Below, one piece after another: positions 44,394-53,511 of a stretch of 64,000 nucleotides of DNA. The stretch lies in the NCBI RefSeq assembly GCF_037201805.1, contig NZ_CP147404.1, positions 830,001-894,000 on the forward strand, written 5' to 3'. How positions within the stretch are numbered: position 1 is the first letter of the stretch; every line of letters begins with the position of its first letter. The notes beneath the pieces are model-generated. The model saw only the letters and a program-made list of their open reading frames with translations, searched no databases and was not told the origin of the DNA. The stretch comes from Bacillus sp. FJAT-52991. Lineage in GTDB: Bacteria > Bacillota > Bacilli > Bacillales > Domibacillaceae. A program made the translations under genes and the position numbers.

Positions 44394-44409
44394 GGTGTTT
44401 TTTACATTG

Positions 44410-44440
44410 AGACCTCTTCTTGCTGACAGAAAGGTCTTTT
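44410..44440 (+). terminator. S-box-controlled terminator
   Basis: Stem AGACCT / AGGTCT followed by TTTATTTT, downstream of the S-box and before the start codon at 44473. Confidence 0.8.
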
Positions 44441-44472
44441 ATTTTGGCAAATTTACGGAAGAGGTGGAAGGG

Positions 44473-45759
44473 TTGAATAATAAAGCAAACGGCTGGGCGC
44501 TGTTTCCGCTGTTGATTTTTTTATTGATTTTTATTGGAAGTGGTGTCGCAACGGGTGATTTTTATAAAATGCCAATTATCGTCGCCTTGTTTATTACATC
44601 AGCAGTGACGTTAATGATGAATCGAAAAAAGCCATTGATGGAAAAAGTGGATATTTTTTCGAAAGGGGCAGGGCATCCGAATATTATGTTAATGGCTTTC
44701 ATCTTTTTGCTCGCAGGGGCGTTTGCCTCTACAGCGAAAGGAATGGGAGCGGTAGATTCAACAGTTAATTTAGCGCTATCTATTTTACCGCAAAATTTAT
44801 TGATGGTCGGTTTGTTTATTATTGCGTGCTTTATTTCTTTATCGATGGGAACATCTACCGGAACGATCGTCGCCTTGGCACCTATTGGCGTAGCGATTGC
44901 TGATGAAACGGGAATTTCGTTAGCTTTAGCGATGGCTACTGTGATTGGCGGATCTATGTTCGGAGATAACTTGTCAATCATTTCAGATACAACGATTGCA
45001 GCGGTACGTACACAAGGAACAAGAATGGCGGATAAATTTCGAACGAACTTTTTGATTGTACTTCCAGCAGCAGTGATCACAGCGGTCATTTTAGGTGTAA
45101 TTACAGCTGGACAGCAGAGCACAGTAACAGCGGACTCATATGAGGTCATCAAAATTATTCCGTACTTAGCTGTATTAGGAGCGGCTTTAGCTGGTATGAA
45201 TGTATTGGTCGTATTAAGCGGCGGCATTCTGCTTTCGGGAATCATCGGATTATGGGATGGCAGCTATACATTCTTTTCCTTTATTGAAGCGATTTCTGAA
45301 GGGATCGGCAGTATGATGGAATTGGCTATGATCGCTATTATTATTGGCGGTATTATTGAAGTCATTCGTTACAATGGCGGAATTGAGTTTATTTTACAAT
45401 TTGTGATGAAAAAAATTCGCACAAAAAAAGGGGCGGAATTCGGCATTGCTGCCCTCGTTAGTTTAACTAATTTATCAACGGCAAATAACACAATTGCCAT
45501 TATTATTGCTGGTCCACTTGCTAAAAATATCGCTGATGAGTATGGGATTGATCCGCGAAAATCAGCTAGTGTGCTCGATGTGTTCTCCTGCTTTATTCAA
45601 GGGATTATCCCGTATGGAGCACAAATGTTAGCAGCTGCTGGATTGGCGGGGATTTCGCCTATCAGCATCATGAGCTACTCGATCTACCCAGTGTTAATTG
45701 GGATTTGTGGAATCGTAGCGATATTGTTCAATCTCCCTCGTTTAAAAGAGAATAAATAA
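44473..45759 (+). CDS. NhaC-family transporter, predicted methionine transporter MetT
   Basis: 428 aa from TTG 44473 (AGAGGTGG upstream; the frame from 44395 would cover the terminator). Ten or more membrane segments (LFPLLIFLLIFIGSGVATGD, MLMAFIFLLAGAFAS) and conserved polar motifs MGTSTGTIVALAPIG, NLSIISDTTIAAVRTQG. It is annotated by homology as a Na+/H+ antiporter. However, S-box control points to methionine uptake: NhaC-family MetT is a predicted S-box-regulated methionine transporter (Rodionov 2004 comparative analysis). The substrate is inferred. Confidence 0.8.
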   Translation: MNNKANGWALFPLLIFLLIFIGSGVATGDFYKMPIIVALFITSAVTLMMNRKKPLMEKVDIFSKGAGHPNIMLMAFIFLLAGAFASTAKGMGAVDSTVNLALSILPQNLLMVGLFIIACFISLSMGTSTGTIVALAPIGVAIADETGISLALAMATVIGGSMFGDNLSIISDTTIAAVRTQGTRMADKFRTNFLIVLPAAVITAVILGVITAGQQSTVTADSYEVIKIIPYLAVLGAALAGMNVLVVLSGGILLSGIIGLWDGSYTFFSFIEAISEGIGSMMELAMIAIIIGGIIEVIRYNGGIEFILQFVMKKIRTKKGAEFGIAALVSLTNLSTANNTIAIIIAGPLAKNIADEYGIDPRKSASVLDVFSCFIQGIIPYGAQMLAAAGLAGISPISIMSYSIYPVLIGICGIVAILFNLPRLKENK

Positions 45760-45760
45760 A

Positions 45761-45970
45761 GTGAAACTTCAATCAGTGGGGGGTTCTTCATCCCCCACTG
45801 ATAAAAGAAGAACAAAGGCTAAAGTCGCAACGTCCTGTTGCAACGCCTTTGTAACCTGCATCATGCAGGCCCGAACGGATCGGGCGTTTACGGGCTGTTG
45901 ATCCCCCACCTACACGGCTACGCTTCTTCTTCTATGTTGAGGTGGGGGTCTTACAGCCCGTTAATGCGGA
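45761..45970 (-). repeat. IS200/IS605-like palindromic repeat, copy 3 (210 bp)
   Basis: Inverted orientation relative to copies 1 and 2; same ends (GTGAAACTTC and TCCGCATTAACGGGCTG on the minus strand). It begins directly at the MetT-like gene's stop codon. Confidence 0.7.
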
Positions 45971-46015
45971 ATAAGATGTAAGGCTGACCTAAAAACAGGT
46001 CAGCCTTTTTTTGTT

Positions 46016-46180
46016 TACTTGCTTGTCGCCGATAAACGTCCACTTCCGCTTTTCTTGATCCAGCTCAGTGGCCATCGGCTCGAGGTCAAAAGCCAAGCCG
46101 TCCAAAAGGTTAAAAAGCAACCTTTCAGCCAACTCGTCTTTTGCTTGTCGCCGATAAACGCCCACTTCCGCTTTTCTAGT
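46016..46180. repeat. Dispersed Bacillus repeat with two direct copies
   Basis: A 38-bp motif (TTGCTTGTCGCCGATAAACG..CACTTCCGCTTTTCT) occurs at about 46019-46055 and 46142-46178. Between them lies GATCCAGCTCAGTGGC..GGCTCGAGGTCAAAAGCC, resembling a widely dispersed intergenic repeat of Bacillaceae. Non-coding. Confidence 0.6.
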
Positions 46181-46238
46181 GGCATGTCTGTCTGGTTTTT
46201 TTCATAAGTATTGGTAAAGGAAAAAAGGGGGAGTGGAG

Positions 46239-47648
46239 ATGAATGCGGTAGAGATGAAGAAGCTTCAGTATGCGATTGATGAGATTACGGAGGTTGCTTC
46301 TGGATTTGGTCTCGATTTTTACCCGATGAGGTACGAAATATGTCCGGCGGAAATTATTTATACATTTGGCGCATATGGGATGCCCACAAGGTTTTCTCAT
46401 TGGAGCTTTGGGAAACAGTTTTTTAAAATGAAGCTTCAGTATGATCTTGGATTGAGTAAAATATATGAACTGGTTATTAATTCCAATCCTTGTTATGCCT
46501 TTTTGCTTGATACAAATTCGTTAATTCAAAACAAATTAATTGTTGCCCATGTGCTTGCTCATTGTGATTTCTTTAAAAATAATGTTCGTTTTAGTCAAAC
46601 GAATCGTCGTATGGTTGAAAGTATGGCCGCAACTGCCGATCGTATTCACCAATATGAAATAGATTATGGGAAGGAAACGGTGGAACAGTTTTTAGATGCG
46701 GTGTTAGCCATTGAGGAGCACATTGATCCGTCCTTGATCCGACCTCAATTAATTTGGAAAAATGAAGAAGAGGAGGAAGAAACTCGAGTAAGAGTAAGCC
46801 CTTATGATGATCTATGGTCGTTAGATTCATCAGAGAAACAGGAGAAACCCTCGAAAAAGACGAAAAAGAAGCTGCCGCCGCAACCAGAAAAGGATATTAT
46901 GCTGTTTATTGAGCAATATAGCAGAGAACTTGAGGATTGGCAGCGAGATATTATGACGATGGTTCGGGAAGAAATGCTTTATTTTTGGCCACAGTTGGAA
47001 ACAAAAATTATGAATGAAGGATGGGCATCGTATTGGCATCAGCGAATCATTAGAGAACTGGACCTCACATCTGGAGAGGCGATTGAATTTTCTAAGCTGA
47101 ATGCGGGCGTTATTCAGCCGTCCCGAACGACGATCAATCCTTACTATTTAGGGCTGAAAATGTTTGAGGATATCGAAGAACGGTATAATAACCCAACAGA
47201 AGAAATGCAAAGAAACGGAGTACAGCCAGGAAGTGGACGTGAAAAAATGTTTGAAGTCCGTGAAATCGAATCTGATATCTCCTTTTTGCGAAATTATTTA
47301 ACAAAAGATCTTGTGATGAGAGAGGATATGTACTTGTTTGAAAAAAAGGGGAAGGATTATAAAATAACGGACAAGGAATGGACAAACGTCCGCGACCAGC
47401 TTGTTAGCATGAGAGTCAATGGGGGATTTCCGTATATTACGGTGAATGATGGCGACTATATGAAATCTGGTGAATTGTATTTAAAGCATTGGTATGAAGG
47501 TGTTGAACTTGATTTGAAGTATTTGGAAAAGGTCTTGCCGTATGTATATACGCTCTGGGGAAGAGCCGTTCACTTAGAAACAGTCATGGAGGATAGAGAA
47601 ATCGTATTTTGTTATAGCGGCAATAAAGTTCAACGAAAATATTTATAA
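46239..47648 (+). CDS. spoVR: Stage V sporulation protein R
   Basis: 469 aa from ATG 46239 (GGGGGAG upstream). Highly conserved SpoVR family: [20 protein letters not shown] at the N-terminus, [22 protein letters not shown] (HxxD/H cluster), and [20 protein letters not shown] near the C-terminus. Implicated in spore cortex formation. Works in the same set as PrkA and YhbH. Confidence 0.95.
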   Translation: MNAVEMKKLQYAIDEITEVASGFGLDFYPMRYEICPAEIIYTFGAYGMPTRFSHWSFGKQFFKMKLQYDLGLSKIYELVINSNPCYAFLLDTNSLIQNKLIVAHVLAHCDFFKNNVRFSQTNRRMVESMAATADRIHQYEIDYGKETVEQFLDAVLAIEEHIDPSLIRPQLIWKNEEEEEETRVRVSPYDDLWSLDSSEKQEKPSKKTKKKLPPQPEKDIMLFIEQYSRELEDWQRDIMTMVREEMLYFWPQLETKIMNEGWASYWHQRIIRELDLTSGEAIEFSKLNAGVIQPSRTTINPYYLGLKMFEDIEERYNNPTEEMQRNGVQPGSGREKMFEVREIESDISFLRNYLTKDLVMREDMYLFEKKGKDYKITDKEWTNVRDQLVSMRVNGGFPYITVNDGDYMKSGELYLKHWYEGVELDLKYLEKVLPYVYTLWGRAVHLETVMEDREIVFCYSGNKVQRKYL

Positions 47649-47650
47649 AA

Positions 47651-47689
47651 ATAGAGAAGGCTCATCAACAAGAGCCTTCTCTATTTTTA
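47651..47689 (+). terminator. Terminator after spoVR
   Basis: Stem AATAGAGAAGGCTC / GAGCCTTCTCTATT followed by TTT. Confidence 0.85.
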
Positions 47690-47719
47690 TAGGTGATTTC
47701 GCTGTCATATTCATACACG

Positions 47720-48139
47720 TCACTCTATATATCTTTTTAACCCTTTCACATAGTCTGCCAATGTGTCACAAGCGACTTGATAAGTGACCCATTTCTCGAT
47801 AGGTTCTTTATCATATGAAGGATTGGGTATATTCCATTGAAGGATTTTTTTTTGATGAGAGAAAGGAATGTCTAGTTGCTTGTCTCGATTAAAATCATAA
47901 ATAAATATTACTAAATCTGCTTCCTTTAATAGCTGGGGAGTCATGGGCTTAGCTTGTAAATGAGTGATATCGACATTCACTTCTTCCATTGCTAGGATTG
48001 GGAGATGATCCTCACTAGCATTGAAGTAAGAAGCACTGATGAATGTTGACATTGGAGCATGTAATTTAGACGCCCAACCTTCAGCCATGATACTCAAATG
48101 ATTGATGGGTGAAAGAAATAGTATATGTTGTGTATGCAT
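47720..48139 (-). CDS. Degenerate ArsC-type low-Mr phosphatase-like protein
   Basis: 139 aa from ATG 48139 (AAAGGGG upstream). The fold of thioredoxin-coupled arsenate reductases is recognisable (MAEGWASKL, PMTPQLLKEADLVIF, EEVNVDITHLQAKP). The P-loop nucleophile is absent: where ArsC has CTGNSCRSQMAEGWA this protein has LSPINHLSIMAEGWA. It lacks both catalytic Cys and Arg, so it is probably not an arsenate reductase; a binding role is possible. It lies next to an ArsR/CzrA-like gene in the same direction. Confidence 0.7.
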   Translation of the reverse strand: MHTQHILFLSPINHLSIMAEGWASKLHAPMSTFISASYFNASEDHLPILAMEEVNVDITHLQAKPMTPQLLKEADLVIFIYDFNRDKQLDIPFSHQKKILQWNIPNPSYDKEPIEKWVTYQVACDTLADYVKGLKRYIE

Positions 48140-48255
48140 AAATATAAGCCCCTTTGACATCATGCTACTTCTTTTCTACCCTTTTTTCTAAAAAGTAACC
48201 ATCAAAAGGAAAGATCATTCTTAAATGTACGTGTAGTTTTCAATTGAAATAGAAG

Positions 48256-48561
48256 TTAATGATGTTTTGCATGTTCAATTGCTTGGCAAAGCAGGTCAAT
48301 GACATGTTCATCATCATGAGAATAATACAATGTTGTTCCTTCTCTTCGATATTTAACGAGTCGTAAATTTTTTAAAAACCTGAGCTGATGTGAAACAGTA
48401 GACTGCAACAGTGATAAGTTCTCGGCAATTTCATTCACTGAGTGTTCACCAGTAAATAGCAAATGTAAAATCCGTAATCTTGTTGGATCTGATAAAGCTT
48501 TAAATGTTTGGGAAACAATAAACAATGTTTCCTCATCTAGCTCTTGCTTCTTCTTCTCCAT
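48256..48561 (-). CDS. ArsR-family zinc sensor, CzrA-like
   Basis: 101 aa from ATG 48561 (GGAGG upstream). Winged helix ([41 protein letters not shown]). The C-terminal helix carries D84-x-H86-x10-H97-x2-H100 ([17 protein letters not shown]), the exact alpha-5 zinc/cobalt site of S. aureus CzrA. No adjacent efflux gene is seen; the downstream gene is a degenerate ArsC-like protein. Confidence 0.88.
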   Translation of the reverse strand: MEKKKQELDEETLFIVSQTFKALSDPTRLRILHLLFTGEHSVNEIAENLSLLQSTVSHQLRFLKNLRLVKYRREGTTLYYSHDDEHVIDLLCQAIEHAKHH

Positions 48562-48774
48562 AAAAACCTCCAACCTTTTTAATATAATAGTAACAAACAG
48601 TAAAGTGGGAATCCATGACAATTAAATGATTGGTCAATAAACATTGAATAATGCCTTCTTGATGCTAAATATGGCGAAAAAAGAATATTTCACTTGGACT
48701 TGTTTTCAAAACACCTATTTTTATGTATAATTAATTCATTAAACGTCATTTTCAGCAAAAGGAGATAAAAGCAG

Positions 48775-48948
48775 ATGAATCTCGGTTTTGGAGAAGTTGC
48801 TATTATTGTTATTGTTGCATTATTGCTTTTTGGACCTTCAAAGCTTCCTCAGCTTGGAAGAGCGGCAGGACAAACACTTCAAGAGTTTAAGCGTGGTATG
48901 AAGGGCGTTATGGAAGACGAAGAAGATCACACAAAGAAAACCAATTAA
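48775..48948 (+). CDS. tatA: Sec-independent translocase protein TatA
   Basis: 57 aa, ATG 48775 with AAAGGAGAT upstream. N-terminal membrane helix (GEVAIIVIVALLLFGPSKLP) with the FGPSKLPQLGRAAGQ hinge and amphipathic helix, typical of TatA/TatE. It forms the pore for folded-protein export with TatC, which is not in this window. Confidence 0.93.
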   Translation: MNLGFGEVAIIVIVALLLFGPSKLPQLGRAAGQTLQEFKRGMKGVMEDEEDHTKKTN

Positions 48949-48970
48949 ATTTTTTGATAAGCAAGCCGCC

Positions 48971-48996
48971 GGTGATGAATCGCCGGTTTTTTTGTT
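48971..48996 (+). terminator. Terminator after tatA
   Basis: Stem CCGGTGAT / ATCGCCGG followed by TTTTTTTG. Confidence 0.75.
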
Positions 48997-49206
48997 CCCA
49001 TTTTTTTTCGTATAGTATAATACTGGATTGTCGCGCCATCTTAAGTCTCGTGGTCTAATCATCGTAAAATTATTATTACTTCATAAAGAATGCTATACTA
49101 GTTCAAGTTTAGGTATGCATTTTCATTGCAATCTTTACGATTATCTTTAAAATAATCTTATGCAAAAGAAGGAATTTAGCTTTTCCAGGAGGAAATCAAT
49201 AAACAA

Positions 49207-51162
49207 ATGAAAGCAGTCACAGAGTTTATAGGAAATACATGGAGGAAATATCACTTAACACAAATTTCCATTTTATTAGTATCGATTGCTGTGTTAGCTT
49301 TTCTAGGGTTTGTCGTATATTTTATGAAATCAGCCGATGTTGAATCGTTACAGCGCGGGCTATCACAGTCAACCATTCTATATGATGCCGATGGTGAGAA
49401 AGCAAGTAAGCTATCTGCCAATCGCTCGGATAGTGTATCAATTAAGAAAATGCCTCAGCATTTGCAAGAAGCAGTTATTGCCATTGAAGATCATCGTTTT
49501 TACGAACACAATGGGTTTGATTTAAGAGGAATGAGCCGTGCCTTTGTTAAAAACTTGTTACCAACAGGGACAGTCCAAGGGGGAAGTACGATCACGCAGC
49601 AGCTCACGAAAAATGCCTTGCTATCTCCCGAAAGAACCTATAAGAGAAAAATTGAAGAACTATTTTTAGCGATAGAAATAGAAAAAGTATATACAAAAAA
49701 AGAAATTTTGGAGATGTACTTGAACACGATTTATTTCGGAAGCGGTTCGTGGGGCGTTCAAAATGCTTCAAAAAAGTATTTTGGAAAAGATGTAAGTGAG
49801 CTGACATTAAGTGAATCAGCTATGCTTGCGGGAGTTATTAAAGCTCCTTCAGCATTAGATCCATACAAGAACATGGACAAGGCGATTGAAAGAAGAAATG
49901 TTGTTCTAGATCAAATGGTGAAATATGGTTTCATCACAAGTGAAGAAGCCCAACAAGCGAAATATGAGGAGATCTCTCTAGAAGATAAAAGTGGAGACCC
50001 TTTAAAAGGGAAGTATCCACATTATACAGACGCAGTTATTAATGAAGCTATTCATCGTTTTGGACTTACTCAAGATGAACTATTAACAAAAGGTTACAAA
50101 ATCTATACAGCGATGGATCAAGATGTGCAAGCGGGTCTTGAAAATGTATATGAAAAAGACTGGCTCTTCCCTGATGATGTCAGCGGCGATCCATCACAAA
50201 GCGCTTCCGTGCTTGTCGATCCGAAAAGTGGAGGCGTTGTCGCTATTGTTGGCAGACGAGGAGAGCATGTATTTAGAGGGTTTAACTATGCGACTCAAAT
50301 GAAGACTTCTCCAGGTTCTACCATTAAACCGCTGGCAGTGTTCACTCCAGCTATAGAAGAAGGCTATGATCGATATTCTATGCTAAAAGACGAGCCGATG
50401 AAGTTTGGTGATTATGAGCCAACAAATTATGGGGGCAAATACCGTGGGGAAGTACCAATGTATCGCGCGGTTGAAAAATCATTAAATGTACCAACTGTTT
50501 GGCTATTAGATCAAATTGGCCTGTCCAAAGGATTAGATGCACTAGAGCGTTTCGGTATTCCAATTGAGAAGGAAGATCGAAACTTAAGCATCGCACTAGG
50601 TGGGATGACAAAAGGGATATCCCCATTAAATCTTGCAGAAGCTTATACGACGTTTCCAAATGATGGAGTGAGAAAGGAAACTTTCTTTATTCAGAAAATC
50701 ATTGGACCAGATGGACCGGTGACTCCGAAATGGGGACCGAAAGAAGTGAAAGTGACGTCTAAAGAAGTAACTGATGAGATGACAGCTATGCTTTTAAATG
50801 TGGTTGAACGTGGATCAGGCAAGAAGGCGAGCCTCCCTGGTGTAGATCTCGCAGGTAAAACGGGCTCCACTCAAGTGCCGATTGAAGGAGTAAATGGAAC
50901 GAAAGATCAGTGGTTTGTAGGCTATACTCCGGATATAGTAGGGGCTGTTTGGGTAGGGGTAGAAACGGTTAGTAAGGAGCATTATTTAACCGCAAACAGT
51001 TCAGATGGAGCTGTACCGCTGTTTAAAGAAATCATGACAGAAATTTCTCCGTACATTGAACAATCGACATTTAATGTACAAGAGATTGAAGAAACGCCAA
51101 AGAAAGAAGAGAAGAAAAATGTGATCGATCAACTTATTGAAAAATGGAACGAACTTTTTTAA
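49207..51162 (+). CDS. Class A penicillin-binding protein (1A family)
   Basis: 651 aa. One N-terminal membrane anchor (about 19-39); a GT51 transglycosylase domain with the catalytic Glu in IEDHRFYEHNGFD and GGSTITQQL; a transpeptidase domain with S371-x-x-K374 (SPGSTIKP), SLN (EKSLNVPT), and KTG (AGKTGST). The C-terminus is Lys/Glu-rich. It polymerises and cross-links peptidoglycan; resembles B. subtilis PbpG/PbpF. Start ATG 49207 with AGGAGGAAAT. Confidence 0.92.
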   Translation: MKAVTEFIGNTWRKYHLTQISILLVSIAVLAFLGFVVYFMKSADVESLQRGLSQSTILYDADGEKASKLSANRSDSVSIKKMPQHLQEAVIAIEDHRFYEHNGFDLRGMSRAFVKNLLPTGTVQGGSTITQQLTKNALLSPERTYKRKIEELFLAIEIEKVYTKKEILEMYLNTIYFGSGSWGVQNASKKYFGKDVSELTLSESAMLAGVIKAPSALDPYKNMDKAIERRNVVLDQMVKYGFITSEEAQQAKYEEISLEDKSGDPLKGKYPHYTDAVINEAIHRFGLTQDELLTKGYKIYTAMDQDVQAGLENVYEKDWLFPDDVSGDPSQSASVLVDPKSGGVVAIVGRRGEHVFRGFNYATQMKTSPGSTIKPLAVFTPAIEEGYDRYSMLKDEPMKFGDYEPTNYGGKYRGEVPMYRAVEKSLNVPTVWLLDQIGLSKGLDALERFGIPIEKEDRNLSIALGGMTKGISPLNLAEAYTTFPNDGVRKETFFIQKIIGPDGPVTPKWGPKEVKVTSKEVTDEMTAMLLNVVERGSGKKASLPGVDLAGKTGSTQVPIEGVNGTKDQWFVGYTPDIVGAVWVGVETVSKEHYLTANSSDGAVPLFKEIMTEISPYIEQSTFNVQEIEETPKKEEKKNVIDQLIEKWNELF

Positions 51163-51189
51163 AGCGCCGAATGATCGGCGCTTTTTTTT
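51163..51189 (+). terminator. Terminator after the PBP gene
   Basis: Stem AAAGCGCCGA-ATGA-TCGGCGCTTT followed by TTTTT. Confidence 0.85.
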
Positions 51190-51322
51190 GCCTTAACAAA
51201 TTTAAAAAGGTTTTTATTTTCGAAAAAAGAAAAAAGCTGATACCCTCAATCTTGTAAGCGATTCCATTTTTTATGAATAACCCTTCAATAATTATAATAG
51301 TCTAAAAATTTAATAAAAGGTG

Positions 51323-51384
51323 TTGACCAACAGAGAAAAGAAGGATATGATTGACCTCAATATAAACTTAATTTTCAGATTAGC
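51323..51384 (+). promoter_or_regulatory. ilvD promoter with candidate CodY site
   Basis: Promoter TTGACC (51323)-N17-TATGAT (51346). About 18 bases downstream lies AATTTTCAGATTAGC (51370-51384), which matches the CodY consensus AATTTTCWGAAAATT in 11 of 15 positions. This position would suit repression by road-block. No T-box is seen before ilvD. Confidence 0.5.
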
Positions 51385-51472
51385 TAGATAAATGATGCTA
51401 TTCAAAATAAGCGAAATGATTTTCAACCTGTTTCAATGTACATGTAGCTTTATGACATCTGGAGGAGATACC

Positions 51473-53137
51473 ATGCGTAGTGACATGATAAAGAAAGGAA
51501 TTGATCGTGCACCACACCGCAGCTTGCTTTATGCAGCGGGAGTTAAAACAGAAGATTTACACAAACCGTTTATTGGCGTGTGTAACTCATACATCGATAT
51601 TATTCCTGGACACGTTCACTTAAACAAATTTGCTGAAGTAGTGAAAGAAGCCATTCGTGAAGCGGGAGGAGTACCGTTTGAATTCAATACCATTGGAGTA
51701 GATGACGGTATTGCAATGGGTCACATTGGCATGAGATATTCGCTTCCGAGTAGAGAATTAATTGCCGATGCTGCAGAAACGGTCATCAATGCTCATTGGT
51801 TTGATGGAGTATTCTATATTCCAAACTGCGATAAGATTACGCCAGGGATGTTGATGTCCGCGGTCAGAACAAATGTCCCTTCTGTGTTCGTTTCGGGCGG
51901 ACCAATGGAAGGCGGTAAAACACAGTCTGGAAAGCCGCTCTCGCTCGTCTCTGTTTTTGAAGGCGTAGGAGCCCATTTATCTGGGAAAATGTCAGCGGAA
52001 GAGCTACTAGAAATAGAGTCTAGTGCTTGTCCAACATGCGGCTCTTGTTCAGGGATGTTTACAGCTAATTCCATGAATTCCTTAATGGAAATGCTTGGTG
52101 TAACACCGCCAGGAAACGCGACTATTGTAGCAACATCTGATGAACGACATAAACTGATTAAACAAGCAGTCAAGCATCTTATGGACATGGTCAAAAATGA
52201 TGTGAAGCCAAGAGATATTATTACGAAAGAGGCGATCGATGATGCATTCGCTCTTGATATGGCGATGGGAGGATCAACGAATACCGTTCTTCATACACTA
52301 GCCATCGCGAATGAAGCTGAAATTGAATATGACCTCAATCGAATCAACGAAATTGCCAAAAGAGTTCCGTACTTATCAAAAATCAGTCCAGCATCTGATT
52401 ATACGATGCAGGATGTTCATGAAGCAGGCGGAATCAGTGCAATTATAAATGAATTATGTAAGATTAGTGCCATAAATAAGGAACGCATCACTATTACGGG
52501 AAAATCAGTGTATGAAAATGTGAAAGACGCTGAGATCACAAATGATGTTGTTATCCGTCGAAGTGAAAATCCTTATAGTCCTGTGGGTGGACTTTCCATC
52601 TTATACGGAAATTTGGCCCCAGACGGTGGAGTCATTAAAGTGGGAGCAGTCGATCCTTCGATCAAAATATTTATGGGTGAAGCAATAGTGTTTGAATCAC
52701 AAGATGAGGCACTCGAAGGAATCAATAATGGCACTGTGAAAGAAGGACATGTGGTTGTTATTCGATACGAAGGACCTAAAGGTGGTCCGGGAATGCCGGA
52801 AATGCTTGCTCCAACAGCTGCTATTGCTGGTCGTGGATTAGAGAAGAAAGTCGCTTTAATGACAGACGGAAGATTTTCTGGAGCATCAAGAGGGATTTCC
52901 ATTGGTCACGTCTCTCCTGAGGCAGCTGAAGGAGGCCCAATTGCCTTCATCGAAAATGGAGATCAAATCATTATCGATCTTCCGAACCGTACATTAAATG
53001 TCGTCATAACAGAAGAGGAAATGGCTGAAAGAAAGAAGAATTTCGTTCAACCAGAGCCGAAAATTAAAAAGGGTTATTTAGCTAGATATTCTAAATTAGT
53101 GACTTCCGCTAGCACTGGCGGAATTATGAAAATATAA
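51473..53137 (+). CDS. ilvD: Dihydroxy-acid dehydratase
   Basis: 554 aa from ATG 51473 (GGAGGAG five bases upstream; a longer frame from 51392 has no SD). Fe-S enzyme of valine, isoleucine and leucine synthesis; signatures [27 protein letters not shown] and GGPGMPEML. It opens the ilv-leu gene cluster, though a T-box and terminator separate it from ilvB. Confidence 0.95.
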   Translation: MRSDMIKKGIDRAPHRSLLYAAGVKTEDLHKPFIGVCNSYIDIIPGHVHLNKFAEVVKEAIREAGGVPFEFNTIGVDDGIAMGHIGMRYSLPSRELIADAAETVINAHWFDGVFYIPNCDKITPGMLMSAVRTNVPSVFVSGGPMEGGKTQSGKPLSLVSVFEGVGAHLSGKMSAEELLEIESSACPTCGSCSGMFTANSMNSLMEMLGVTPPGNATIVATSDERHKLIKQAVKHLMDMVKNDVKPRDIITKEAIDDAFALDMAMGGSTNTVLHTLAIANEAEIEYDLNRINEIAKRVPYLSKISPASDYTMQDVHEAGGISAIINELCKISAINKERITITGKSVYENVKDAEITNDVVIRRSENPYSPVGGLSILYGNLAPDGGVIKVGAVDPSIKIFMGEAIVFESQDEALEGINNGTVKEGHVVVIRYEGPKGGPGMPEMLAPTAAIAGRGLEKKVALMTDGRFSGASRGISIGHVSPEAAEGGPIAFIENGDQIIIDLPNRTLNVVITEEEMAERKKNFVQPEPKIKKGYLARYSKLVTSASTGGIMKI

Positions 53138-53171
53138 TATTTTAAAAATGTTGACGAGGAAAAAGTTGTTA

Positions 53172-53446
53172 GAATCCGTATTTCACAGAGAGCCGGTTAG
53201 AGCTGAGACCCGGTAATACCTCTTACAACGACATTCCCCTCTGAGTGCTGATCTGAACGTTCGCTAGTAGGATTGGTCGAGTAGCTACTACTCGTTATCA
53301 AAAAGGACAATAAATCATTGTCCATGAGGTGGTATTTGCAAAAATATCATAAATCAGGGTGGTACCGTGGAAAGAAAAGCTCTTTTCACCCCTGCGCTTA
53401 TAGGGTTAGTAGGCGTGAGGGTGAAGGGGGGCTTTTCTTTTTGTTT
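53172..53446 (+). promoter_or_regulatory. T-box leader (ilv-leu)
   Basis: Stem I contains AGAGAGCCGGTTAGAGCTGAGACCCGG; the specifier region GTGCTGATCTGAACG follows; the conserved T-box AGGGTGGTACCGTG is at 53356-53369. A large terminator (GAAAAGC..GCTTTTC) with T-tract ends near 53443. Uncharged tRNA stabilises the antiterminator. The specifier is not certain: ATC (Ile) or a Leu codon in the same loop; Leu would be expected from B. subtilis. Confidence 0.93.
53373..53443 (+). terminator. T-box-controlled terminator
   Basis: Arms GAAAAGC-TCTTTTCACCC and GGGTGAAGGGGG-GCTTTTC followed by TTTTTG. It lies immediately after the T-box sequence. Confidence 0.85.
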
Positions 53447-53511
53447 TCATTTAAATAAGCCCAGTCACTCTTACAAATTAAGGAGAAAACAACAATTTGG
53501 AGGGGAATTGA

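Noticed and set aside
46019..46207. 62-aa frame
   Set aside because: Consists of the dispersed 38-bp repeats.
51190..51472. T-box or riboswitch upstream of ilvD
   Set aside because: No T-box core sequence or other conserved riboswitch core was found; only a promoter and a candidate CodY site.
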